Assembly (NCBI GenBank): GCA_017517305.1
Contig: JAFWZV010000006.1
Span: forward strand, 111,440 to 175,439
Source: Lachnospiraceae bacterium
Lineage (GTDB): Bacteria > Bacillota > Clostridia > Lachnospirales > Lachnospiraceae
DNA length: 64,000 nucleotides
Direction: 5' to 3'
The stretch's first letter is position 1, and each line of letters begins with the position of its first letter. A program made the position numbers and the translations under genes. Below, in pieces: positions 9,169-16,318 of this stretch. The notes below the pieces were generated by a model, which had not been told where the DNA came from, searched no databases, and saw only the letters and a list, made by a program, of their open reading frames with translations.

Positions 9169-9822
9169 ATGTCACCAGCAGTTATTATATTAATCATAAT
9201 TGGAATAATATTTATATTTGTTAGCTATTATTTTGCAGAAAAGTTTGATAAAGAAGAGCCTAAGGAGGAGGTAATTGAAATACCTACTGAGCTTTCTTCT
9301 GAGCAAAAGGCTCAGATTGATAAGCTTATTAAAGATTACATGGATGAGCAAATCAATATTCAGCTTGATGATATAGAGACTAAATTTTCAGAAATAGTTA
9401 ATCAAAAGACACTTGCTTTAGGTGACTATGCAGTTACTGTTAATGAAGAAATAGAGAAAAACCATAACGAGGTAACCTTCTTATATAGTATGCTTTGTGA
9501 CAAGCAGAAAGAGCTCATGACCACAATTCAGATGATTGATGGTTATAAGAAGGATATAGAAGATATGCTTGCAAATAAGCAAGAACTAAAACAAGCTGAA
9601 CAGGATGCAGAGGAAGAGGAGCTTAAGGAGGCTATTTCAGAGATAGATCAGGTTATTCTTCAGGAAACTGAGGAGCAAGAAACTTCAGTTGATGGAAGTA
9701 AGGATATTATCTTAGAGATGCATAAGTCAGGCTTAAGTATATTGGAGATAGCTAAACATCTTGGACTTGGAGTAGGAGAGGTTAAGCTTGTTGTAGATTT
9801 ATATCGAGGAGATGCAAAATAA
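9169..9822 (+). CDS. SwrB-like (DUF6115-type) membrane-anchored protein
   Basis: A 217-residue protein: an N-terminal membrane helix (about 3-21), a long acidic coiled-coil region (about 45-165), and a C-terminal helix-turn-helix-like segment, IILEMHKSGLSILEIAKHLG, followed by GVGEVKLVVDL. This architecture matches DUF6115 proteins, which include Bacillus SwrB, an activator of flagellar type III export assembly. Synteny agrees: in Bacillus, swrB sits between sigD and rpsB. The last base of its stop overlaps the next ATG (TAATG). Function is inferred from architecture and position. Confidence 0.7.
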   Translation: MSPAVIILIIIGIIFIFVSYYFAEKFDKEEPKEEVIEIPTELSSEQKAQIDKLIKDYMDEQINIQLDDIETKFSEIVNQKTLALGDYAVTVNEEIEKNHNEVTFLYSMLCDKQKELMTTIQMIDGYKKDIEDMLANKQELKQAEQDAEEEELKEAISEIDQVILQETEEQETSVDGSKDIILEMHKSGLSILEIAKHLGLGVGEVKLVVDLYRGDAK

Positions 9823-10454
9823 TGAAATTAAAATATTTTTTACGAGGAGTAGGCGTAGGAGTAATATTTGGTGCCCTAATAATGATGGTGGCTTATCTTA
9901 CATCTGGTGCTTCTAAGCTTTCTGATAAAGAGATAATGGAGAGAGCGGAAAATCTTGGAATGGTTAAAGCTGAAGATATGGTTATAACTGGTCCTAAGGA
10001 AGATACATCAGAGAATGATTTGACTACTGAGAGTCAAGAAGAAGTAACAACAGAGGCAAAAGGAGATGTGACTACTCAGGAGATTATTCAAGATACAGAT
10101 GTTTCTTTGGAAGAGGTTGTAGATGATAGTATTAATTCTACAACAGAAGCAACAACTACAGAAAATGACGCACAAACAACTACAGAAGCGACTACTGAAA
10201 CAACTACTGAAACAACCCAATCGGTTAATTCAACCTATGTTACAGCCAAAATATCAGTAACAAGTGGTATGACTTCATCTGAGGTTGCTATGTTATTACA
10301 GGATGCTGGTATTATAGAGGATTACTTGGATTTTGATGATTATCTGAATCAGAATGGTTATTCAACTCAGATTAGGATAAATGACTATGAGTTTAATAGT
10401 AATATGACTTATCAAGAGCTAGCAGAGGCTTTGATTAAGGAAGATAAGCAATAA
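9822..10454 (+). CDS. MltG/YceG-like membrane protein lacking the lytic domain
   Basis: A 210-residue protein with one membrane helix (about 8-27), a Thr/Glu-rich extracellular linker (about 65-138, many TTE repeats) and a C-terminal domain starting ISVTSGMTSSEVAMLLQDAG and ending in NSNMTYQELAEALI. That domain resembles the LysM-like N-terminal subdomain of the endolytic transglycosylase MltG. The catalytic domain with its glutamate is absent, so this protein is unlikely to cleave glycan strands itself; it may bind peptidoglycan. It is the last gene of the fla/che operon and is followed by a terminator. Confidence 0.65.
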   Translation: MKLKYFLRGVGVGVIFGALIMMVAYLTSGASKLSDKEIMERAENLGMVKAEDMVITGPKEDTSENDLTTESQEEVTTEAKGDVTTQEIIQDTDVSLEEVVDDSINSTTEATTTENDAQTTTEATTETTTETTQSVNSTYVTAKISVTSGMTSSEVAMLLQDAGIIEDYLDFDDYLNQNGYSTQIRINDYEFNSNMTYQELAEALIKEDKQ

Positions 10455-10480
10455 TTACTAAAAAACCTTATTTTTCAAGA

Positions 10481-10508
10481 AGAAAGTGCTTGATTGCACT
10501 TTCTTTTT
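10481..10508 (+). terminator. Terminator of the fla/che operon
   Basis: Perfect nine-base-pair stem AGAAAGTGC (10481-10489) and GCACTTTCT (10496-10504) with loop TTGATT, followed by TTTTAT. It sits 26 bases after the mltG-like stop. The loop is also the -35 element of the next promoter. Confidence 0.85.
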
Positions 10509-10518
10509 ATGTTATAAT
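10490..10518 (+). promoter_or_regulatory. Promoter of rpsB-tsf
   Basis: TTGATT at 10490-10495 and a perfect TATAAT at 10513-10518, spaced 17 bases, form a housekeeping-type promoter. The -35 hexamer coincides with the loop of the preceding terminator. Expected transcription start is about 10525, giving a leader of about 125 bases before rpsB. Confidence 0.8.
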
Positions 10519-10524
10519 CGGCTA

Positions 10525-10650
10525 CGTGTGAAAAAACATGTGGAAGAATCAGTAGATTGGTGCCATAAACGCGATGGTTTCTACTCGTTTTTAGTAAATA
10601 TGCATGCTAAGAATTGAATTCCACAGAAGTTAAAAACCAGGAGGTATATT
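10525..10650 (+). ncRNA. Structured 5' leader of rpsB (candidate S2 autoregulatory RNA)
   Basis: The leader can fold into nested helices: P1 TGTGGAA (10539-10545) with TTCCACA (10619-10625); P2 AGTAGA (10551-10556) with TCTACT (10580-10585); P3 GCCAT (10562-10566) with ATGGT (10573-10577); and a further TTAG/CTAA hairpin before P1 closes. Ribosomal-protein leaders of this kind often bind the encoded protein. Pairings are seen in the sequence; binding of S2 is an inference. Confidence 0.5.
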
Positions 10651-11394
10651 ATGAGCGTTATTTCAATGAAGCAGTTACTCGAGGCAGGTGTTCATTTTGG
10701 ACATCAGACAAGAAGATGGAATCCTAAGATGGCTGAGTATATTTATACTGAGCGTAATGGAATCTATATCATCGACTTACAGAAGTCAGTAGGTAAGGTT
10801 GATGAGGCTTACAAGGCTATTTTAGATTGCGTAGCTGAGGGTGGAAAGGTACTTTTTGTTGGTACTAAGAAGCAGGCTCAGGATGCTATTAAGTCAGAGG
10901 CTGAGAGATGTGGTATGTACTACGTTAACGAGAGATGGTTAGGTGGTATGCTTACTAACTTTAAGACAATTCAGACTAGAATTGAGAAGTTAAAGAAGTA
11001 TGAGACAATGGAGCAGGATGGTACATTTGATGTATTACCTAAGAAGGAAGTTATCGAGATCAAGAAGGAGATGGATAAGCTTCAGAAGAACCTTGGTGGT
11101 ATCAAGGAGATGAAGACAATTCCTGATATGATTTTCGTTGTAGATCCTCGTAAGGAGAAGAACTGTATCCAGGAGGCTCACTCACTTGGAATTCCACTTG
11201 TTGGTATTGCTGATACTAACTGTGATCCAGAGGAGCTTGATTATGTAATTCCAGGTAACGATGATGCTATCAGAGCTGTAAAGCTTATCGTTGGTAAGAT
11301 GGCAGATGCTGTTATCGAGGCAAATCAGGGTGCAGATGCTGTGTCAGATGTTGAGGCTGAGTCTATGGCAGCTGATGAGGCAACTGAGGAGTAA
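10651..11394 (+). CDS. rpsB: Ribosomal protein uS2
   Basis: A 247-residue S2 protein. Recognisable stretches include [20 protein letters not shown] at the N terminus, [24 protein letters not shown] and [13 protein letters not shown]2 is a late-assembling 30S protein at the head-body junction. An AGGAGG Shine-Dalgarno at 10640-10645 precedes the ATG. Codons are strongly biased (GAG, AAG, GTT, CTT), unlike the more relaxed upstream genes, which fits high expression. It has its own promoter and leader and is followed by tsf. Confidence 0.98.
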   Translation: MSVISMKQLLEAGVHFGHQTRRWNPKMAEYIYTERNGIYIIDLQKSVGKVDEAYKAILDCVAEGGKVLFVGTKKQAQDAIKSEAERCGMYYVNERWLGGMLTNFKTIQTRIEKLKKYETMEQDGTFDVLPKKEVIEIKKEMDKLQKNLGGIKEMKTIPDMIFVVDPRKEKNCIQEAHSLGIPLVGIADTNCDPEELDYVIPGNDDAIRAVKLIVGKMADAVIEANQGADAVSDVEAESMAADEATEE

Positions 11395-11409
11395 TCATAG
11401 GATTTAGAT

Positions 11410-11450
11410 AGCCATGCTTGCTTGCTAACTTGCAGGCATGGCTTGTATTT
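11410..11450 (+). terminator. Intergenic hairpin between rpsB and tsf
   Basis: AGCCATGC (11410-11417) pairs with GCATGGCT (11436-11443), with additional inner pairing, followed by a short T-rich tract TGTATTTTAT. No separate tsf promoter is evident downstream, so this may be a partial terminator or processing site that lowers tsf relative to rpsB. Confidence 0.5.
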
Positions 11451-11479
11451 TATAAATAATTATTTAGGAGGATAATATT

Positions 11480-12415
11480 ATGGCAGCTATTACAGCTAGT
11501 ATGGTAAAAGAATTAAGAGAAATGTCAGGCGCTGGTATGATGGACTGTAAGAAGGCTCTTGGTGCAACAGACGGCGATTTCGATAAGGCTATGGAGTGGC
11601 TTAGAGAGAAGGGTCTTGCTACTGCACAGAAGAAGGCAGGAAGAATTGCAGCAGAGGGTATCGTTATGACTACAGTTATTAATGATGGAAAGACTGCAGC
11701 AATCGTTGAGGTTAATGCTGAGACAGATTTCGTTGCTAAGAATGATGTATTCCAGGGTTATGTATCAGAGGTTTTAGATCAGATTGTTAAGTCTACAGCA
11801 GCTGATGTAGAGGCTCTTAAGGAAGAGAAGTGGGCTCTTGATGATTCTATGACTGTTGCTGAGAAGCACGCAGCTATGATTGCAAGAATCGGCGAGAATA
11901 TGAACATAAGAAGATTTGAGAGAGTGAATACTGATGGTATGGTTGTTTCATACATCCATGCTGGTGGTAAGATTGGTGTTCTTGTAGAGGCTGATACAGA
12001 CGGTTCAGGTGCTGAGCTTGAGGAGTGCTTAAAGAACATCGCTATGCAGGTTGCAGCTATGAATCCAAAGTATGTTTCAACTGCAGATGTATCAGAGGAG
12101 TATAAGGCACATGAGTTAGAGATTCTTGTTGCTCAGGCTAAGAATGATCCTAAGAATGCTAATAAGCCTGATAATATCATCGAGAAGATGGTTCAGGGTA
12201 GACTTAACAAGGAGCTTAAGGAAGTATGTCTTCTTGAGCAGGAGTATGTTAAGGCAGAGAATAAGGAGTCTGTTGCTCAGTATGTAGCTAATGTAGCAAA
12301 GGCTGTTGGATGTAATCTTGCGGTTAAGAACTTCATTCGTTTTGAGACTGGCGAAGGTCTTGAGAAGAAGAATGAGGATTTTGCAGCAGAGGTTGCAGCT
12401 CAGATGGGCATGTAA
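11480..12415 (+). CDS. tsf: Elongation factor Ts
   Basis: A 311-residue EF-Ts, the nucleotide exchange factor for EF-Tu. The N-terminal UBA-like module (ASMVKELREMSGAGMMDCKK), the core motif VEVNAETDFVAKN and the second-half stretch VSYIHAGGKIGVLVEAD are all present. AGGAGG at 11467-11472 precedes the start. The final 15 bases including the stop (12401-12415) recur at 23011-23025, marking this gene end as the integration site of the adjacent island; the protein itself stays intact. pyrH and frr, which usually follow, are missing here. Confidence 0.98.
   Translation: MAAITASMVKELREMSGAGMMDCKKALGATDGDFDKAMEWLREKGLATAQKKAGRIAAEGIVMTTVINDGKTAAIVEVNAETDFVAKNDVFQGYVSEVLDQIVKSTAADVEALKEEKWALDDSMTVAEKHAAMIARIGENMNIRRFERVNTDGMVVSYIHAGGKIGVLVEADTDGSGAELEECLKNIAMQVAAMNPKYVSTADVSEEYKAHELEILVAQAKNDPKNANKPDNIIEKMVQGRLNKELKEVCLLEQEYVKAENKESVAQYVANVAKAVGCNLAVKNFIRFETGEGLEKKNEDFAAEVAAQMGM
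12401..12415 (+). repeat. Left 15-bp direct repeat of the tsf-site island (attL candidate)
   Basis: CAGATGGGCATGTAA, the last four codons and stop of tsf, is repeated exactly at 23011-23025. Chance recurrence of a given 15-mer in a window of this size is very unlikely. This is typical of elements that insert at gene 3' ends and restore the coding sequence. Confidence 0.75.
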
Positions 12416-12450
12416 TCCTATTTTAGCATAGTTAAATAATATGAATTATG

Positions 12451-12485
12451 ACGCTGGAAATACACGTATTTCCAGCGTTTTTTTG
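12451..12485 (+). terminator. Terminator after tsf (within the island)
   Basis: ACGCTGGAAATA (12451-12462) pairs with TATTTCCAGCGT (12467-12478) around CACG, followed by a run of seven T. It lies beyond the attL repeat, so the island supplies a new terminator for rpsB-tsf. Confidence 0.9.
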
Positions 12486-12822
12486 GTTTTAGGGTATATC
12501 GTAAGGTGATGTATAATATCACCACTTTTTACCTGAGTTTTGGTCATATTTCAGTCAGGTGATTTTGGGTGCTTCTTTGACCAAAACCTAAAGAAGAATT
12601 CGCCACTTTTTTATATAATAATAGGGGTTAGAAGGATTTTGGAAGTGAAAGTTGGCTTTACACTATGCAATGAGAAATTTGCAGGCTTATTTTTTGAGCC
12701 GGTTTGACCAATTTTGTTAAGTAAATATGGATAGATAAAGTTGTTGGACAGGAATAGTTATATGGCTATTTCTGTTTTATTTTATAAAGATTTTATAAGC
12801 TATATTCTGGAAAGGAGCAAGT
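12486..12822 (+). other. Gene-free left end of the island with inverted TTTGACCAA motifs
   Basis: No convincing gene here. It contains GTTTTGGTCA (12537-12546) facing TGACCAAAAC (12578-12587), a third TTTGACCAA at 12703-12711, and ACCTGA/TCAGGT arms (12531-12536, 12555-12560). GGTGAT (12505-12510) and ATCACC (12518-12523) form another small inverted repeat. These could be protein-binding sites or integrase arm sites; their function is unknown. Confidence 0.4.
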
Positions 12823-13041
12823 ATGAGGTTAATTGAAATTGAAACAAAGTTAGAGGCAGATGGTGTGATTAGAATTCCTATGGAGGAGCTTAAGGCTACG
12901 GGGCTTAAGGAGGGAGATGAGGTTTGCTTGATGTATGTTGAGGGGACTTGTGGTAAGGGAAGTAAGGTGGATGAGTTTATGGTGGAGAGGAATGTTGAGG
13001 AATTATATAACAATTTTGAGAACTCAAGATATACAAAATAA
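12823..13041 (+). CDS. AbrB/SpoVT-like small DNA-binding protein
   Basis: A 72-residue protein whose first 45 residues follow the AbrB swapped-hairpin pattern: an N-terminal beta strand, then GVIRIPMEELKATGLKEGDEVCLMYVE, comparable to the family's I-x-I-P-x-x-(6-8)-G-x-K-x-G-D-x-V signature. Such proteins are transition-state regulators or toxin-antitoxin antitoxins. AAGGAG sits eight bases before the ATG. No toxin-like partner follows on the same strand; the next gene is beyond a putative attachment site. It is either a stand-alone regulator or an orphan antitoxin. Confidence 0.6.
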   Translation: MRLIEIETKLEADGVIRIPMEELKATGLKEGDEVCLMYVEGTCGKGSKVDEFMVERNVEELYNNFENSRYTK

Positions 13042-13067
13042 TATTAGAGCGTAAAAATAGATTTTAG

Positions 13068-13119
13068 TGGTACAAAATTGTAATTTTATTAGAAAAGAGT
13101 GGGACAATGTAATGGGTGA
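13068..13119 (+). repeat. Left bipartite direct repeat of the inner element
   Basis: TGGTACAAAAT (13068-13078) and, after exactly 21 unrelated bases, TGGGACAATGTAATGGGTGA (13100-13119). The same two blocks with the same 21-base gap occur at 19460-19511, 81 bases behind the integrase stop codon. I read the pair as attL and attR of an integrase-mediated insertion; a repeated promoter-associated sequence is the alternative. Confidence 0.6.
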
Positions 13120-13185
13120 AAAATGTAATAAAAAGTATTATAATAAAATAAAAAATTGTATTATAGATTTTAAGGAGGTATTGTT

Positions 13186-14067
13186 ATGAATTTTGATGTC
13201 TGGAAACCGCCGTATGTTGAAAAATTTGATTTTGATCAATATTTATATCATTATACAAATATTGATAAAGCTTTAAAGATTATAAATACAAATAGCCTTC
13301 GTTTTTCTTCAATAAATAATATGAATGATACATCTGAATCGAAAATGAAAATTATCTTCTCAAGTGATAATATTACTAATATTAAAGAGTATAAAGAAAT
13401 AACAGATAGAATATCTAATTATTTTAAAGAATGTTCAGATATAATACAGTTATTATGTTTTAGTATGGATGTAAGATTGAACGAAGATGAAAATGAAAAA
13501 ATATTAAATATGCGGGATGATAAGGCCAAATATTACGATGTGTCTGGAAGAGGATTTGCATTACCTAGAATGTGGGCACAATATGCTACAAATAATGAGG
13601 GTGTGTGTTTTATTTTTAATAAAAGAAAATTAATAAAGTCAGTCGAAGATACAATTGCATTTATAAAACATGGACCAGTAGAATATAAAAAGATATTTGA
13701 TAGATATTATATAGATGAAAATACAATGGATACGTTAAATAGAAAAATATTGATGATTTCAAATGGAACTTTAACACTTTTAAATATGATTCAAGGTGAT
13801 AATAATTTCATGAAATATAATTATTTTGAAAAGTTAGATGATTGGAAAAGTGAAAATGAATATAGAATTATAGCACTAATTGATAATAGAAATTTAACAG
13901 AGCCAACTAAGATAAATAATATGTCTAATTTTTTAGAAGGTATTGTTATTGGTGAAAAGATGGATGTTGCATATGAAAAAACTATAAAGCTATTAATTAA
14001 GAATGAGAAAATGAATTGCGAAGTAAAAAGAATTAAATTTGATACTCGATTATGTAAATTAATATAG
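13186..14067 (+). CDS. DUF2971-family protein
   Basis: A 293-residue cytosolic protein. The N-terminal YHYTNIDKALKIINTNSLRFSSINNMND is the hallmark opening of DUF2971, followed by the family-typical LCFSMD...MWAQYATNNEGVCFIF block and a later DDWKSENEYRIIAL. The family is common on mobile elements and in defence neighbourhoods; its biochemical role is not established. AAGGAGG at 13172-13178 precedes the ATG. It is strongly AT-rich compared with the methyltransferase region of the same element. The next gene follows 17 bases later, so the two are probably co-transcribed. Confidence 0.75.
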   Translation: MNFDVWKPPYVEKFDFDQYLYHYTNIDKALKIINTNSLRFSSINNMNDTSESKMKIIFSSDNITNIKEYKEITDRISNYFKECSDIIQLLCFSMDVRLNEDENEKILNMRDDKAKYYDVSGRGFALPRMWAQYATNNEGVCFIFNKRKLIKSVEDTIAFIKHGPVEYKKIFDRYYIDENTMDTLNRKILMISNGTLTLLNMIQGDNNFMKYNYFEKLDDWKSENEYRIIALIDNRNLTEPTKINNMSNFLEGIVIGEKMDVAYEKTIKLLIKNEKMNCEVKRIKFDTRLCKLI

Positions 14068-14084
14068 AGGAAGGGGTGTTTATT

Positions 14085-15083
14085 ATGTCAACAAATTATA
14101 AAAATATTATACGACCAGAAATTTTGAAAAACTACACTAAGAAAATCAAAGAACGATATGTTTTGTTAAAGAAAGGTAGTTGTGAATTTAATGACATTGA
14201 ATATGTAGTTTCCTCTGTGAATCGTGATATAAATCTTATTATACAAGAATTGAATTTAAAAATTAAAGATAGACAGTTGCCATACATAACTTTGAAGATA
14301 TGTTATGGTGATATTATAAATAAGAGAGTAAGAGTATTTATACATAATGATGATACAGAATATTTATATGAAAGAGATGTAAAAGCTCAAATTGAATCGG
14401 AAGATGAAATATCACATATTCTAGATGTATTGATTGCATCTAGTTTAAAGATAATAACAATAAGTAATTTATCATGTGATGCTGAATTAGTTATTGATTA
14501 TGAATTGCTTAAATCTGCGATTATAGATATTTTATTGGATATTGTTATGTTTAATTCATATTCTTTTTTAAAAAAAATGAGCATTATAGAAAAAAAAGAA
14601 TTTAGTGGAAAAAAATATGATTTTTTTGTTGATGAAAAATTACCATGTTTTTATAATTGTCCAGAAGATAAGCTTTTATATTATTCATTATCATTTTCTG
14701 CAAGGAAAGAAGATAATAAATTTAATATAGATGATTATATAGGATATTGGAATAGCTTTATAGACAAGTACTATCCTACGTATTCACATAAAGAGAAAAG
14801 TATGATTGAACAAATTAAACAACATGTAGATTATGAGCAATTGCCTAAAAATATACTTAGTAAGTTTGATGAATACCCAGATGGTGCATATTTAATTTTG
14901 CGTACAAACAAAGGAAGAACGGATAGTTTGCAACCAAGAATTAAAGAGTTGTTTGGAAGAAAAAAAATTAGAGAAGGCTTGATTAAAATAGTTCCAATAG
15001 ATGATTTTTATAAACATAAGGAGTTATTTATTAATTTAGATGTTTCTGTTTATAAGGTAATAAAACAAAGTAATTTAGAGTAA
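14085..15083 (+). CDS. Unknown protein paired with the DUF2971 gene
   Basis: A 332-residue protein from the ATG at 14085, chosen because AGGAAGGGG (14068-14076) lies eight bases upstream. It is AT-rich, soluble, and has no motif I recognise. A His/acid-containing middle (about 190-260) and a C-terminal YLILRTNKGRTDSLQPRIKELFG segment are the most conserved-looking parts. It is directly behind the DUF2971 gene and followed by a terminator, making a two-gene cassette. Such cassettes in islands are often anti-phage or stress systems, but this is conjecture. Confidence 0.6.
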   Translation: MSTNYKNIIRPEILKNYTKKIKERYVLLKKGSCEFNDIEYVVSSVNRDINLIIQELNLKIKDRQLPYITLKICYGDIINKRVRVFIHNDDTEYLYERDVKAQIESEDEISHILDVLIASSLKIITISNLSCDAELVIDYELLKSAIIDILLDIVMFNSYSFLKKMSIIEKKEFSGKKYDFFVDEKLPCFYNCPEDKLLYYSLSFSARKEDNKFNIDDYIGYWNSFIDKYYPTYSHKEKSMIEQIKQHVDYEQLPKNILSKFDEYPDGAYLILRTNKGRTDSLQPRIKELFGRKKIREGLIKIVPIDDFYKHKELFINLDVSVYKVIKQSNLE

Positions 15084-15115
15084 CTAATTATATTACAACC
15101 CCAGAGTATTTGTAC

Positions 15116-15144
15116 AAAGCGATACCCCATGTATCGCTTTTTTA
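15116..15144 (+). terminator. Terminator after the DUF2971 cassette
   Basis: AAAGCGATAC (15116-15125) and GTATCGCTTT (15131-15140) around CCCAT, followed by TTTA. Perfect ten-base-pair stem. Confidence 0.8.
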
Positions 15145-15166
15145 TTTCCTAGAAAGGAGTGATTAC

Positions 15167-15271
15167 ATGTTCTATACAAAAGAACACCATCTATACGAGA
15201 TGGAGCAATTAATGCTACAGCCACCTGATTATGTTCCCAGAGGGAATAGGTGTATTGTAACTGAAAAATAA
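15167..15271 (+). CDS. Small 34-residue element protein
   Basis: A short open frame, MFYTKEHHLYEMEQLMLQPP to a stop at 15271, with AAAGGAG at 15153-15159 seven bases before the ATG. Length and strong ribosome site suggest it is expressed. Very short proteins at this relative position, ahead of DUF6075 and DUF4314 genes, are seen on Firmicute conjugative elements; I cannot name the family. It is acidic in the middle and has no membrane segment. Confidence 0.5.
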   Translation: MFYTKEHHLYEMEQLMLQPPDYVPRGNRCIVTEK

Positions 15272-15406
15272 AAAATTTATTCACATAGTAAGCAACTACC
15301 ACCGAGTTCGTGTAGTGAGTTACTTATAACAACTATAAAGTATGTAAAGAACCAACCATTTTCTGAAAGGTTAATAAATTATATTAAAGAAAGCGAGGCG
15401 AAGTGT

Positions 15407-15787
15407 ATGACTTACAGAAACAAAAAGCATAAAGAAATATTTGAAGAGATGATAAGGGAAGCAGATGAAAATAATCTTGCTTCCCTTTCTGCTTTATACC
15501 TTTTAACTGCTGATTACAGCCTGTGGCGAATTATGAGAAATCATATTAGCAAGAATAAGATAGATTTTAGGGATGTGAAGTTAAACGGGATTAGCGAGGA
15601 TGGATATACATTGTATTGTGTTGCTAAGGATTTATATCTTGGAACAAAACATATAACTGTGTGTGATTTGGCAGATAAGGAGCTTATATCACAGAAAATG
15701 TTTGGTCTTATATGTAATGCAATGGCAATTAGAAGGTATGGATTATGTGCTATAGAAGTGATGGGAGAGATGGCACCTTCTAAATAA
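15407..15787 (+). CDS. DUF6075-family element protein
   Basis: A 126-residue protein. The opening NKKHKEIFEEMIREADENN, the middle LSALYLLTADYSLWRIM and the C-terminal MFGLICNAMAIRRYG fit DUF6075, a family carried almost entirely on conjugative elements of Clostridia. Function is unknown. The N-terminal GCGAGGCGAAG ribosome site is weak. Base composition is closer to the methyltransferase part of the element than to the AT-rich DUF2971 cassette. Confidence 0.65.
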   Translation: MTYRNKKHKEIFEEMIREADENNLASLSALYLLTADYSLWRIMRNHISKNKIDFRDVKLNGISEDGYTLYCVAKDLYLGTKHITVCDLADKELISQKMFGLICNAMAIRRYGLCAIEVMGEMAPSK

Positions 15788-15942
15788 GCATTTTAAACAT
15801 AGAAATTGTGTTTCATATGCTTGTTAGAAATTTGAAATATATCACATAAATTTATACCGAAGGGAGGGATTAATGATTTAGGTTTATCTTAATAATACAA
15901 ATATAAATCAGTGCTAAAAAAATATAAGAAAGGAAAACGGAT

Positions 15943-16317
15943 ATGAACGAATACGAAAGGTTATCTAGACAAGCTAAAGTAGTCAAAGAGGATTATCCTC
16001 CAGGGACAAGAATAATGTTACTTGCTATGGAGGATCCTTTTGCACCAGTTCCATCAGGGACAAGAGGTACAGTGAAATTTGTGGATGACATTGGACAGCT
16101 CCATATGAGTTGGGATAATGGTAGGTCTCTTTCTGTTGTTCCAGGGGAAGATTCTTTCAGAAAGCTTACAGATAAGGAACAGCAGAATGAGTTAAGGCTT
16201 GAGGCAGCAAAAGAGGAAAATAAAGGCTACAATCTAGAAGATTTTACAGTAGAAACAGTAAATGAATCAGTAGAGAATGATGAGGTTGAATCATATAATA
16301 TTACATTAGGAATGTGA
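15943..16317 (+). CDS. DUF4314-family element protein
   Basis: A 124-residue protein with the DUF4314 core in the first 75 residues: PPGTRIMLLAMEDPFAPVPS, GTRGTVKFVDDIGQLHMSWD and NGRSLSVVPGEDSFRKLT, an SH3-like beta fold. The acidic C-terminal extension (about 80-124) is variable. This gene commonly lies just upstream of a cytosine methyltransferase on Clostridial conjugative elements, as it does here with one base between stop and next start. AGAAAGGAAAAC precedes the ATG. Biochemical function unknown. Confidence 0.75.
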   Translation: MNEYERLSRQAKVVKEDYPPGTRIMLLAMEDPFAPVPSGTRGTVKFVDDIGQLHMSWDNGRSLSVVPGEDSFRKLTDKEQQNELRLEAAKEENKGYNLEDFTVETVNESVENDEVESYNITLGM

Positions 16318-16318
16318 G

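Noticed and set aside
15093-15302. Minus-strand 69-codon frame
   Set aside because: Crosses a terminator and the small 34-codon plus-strand gene, which has a strong ribosome site.
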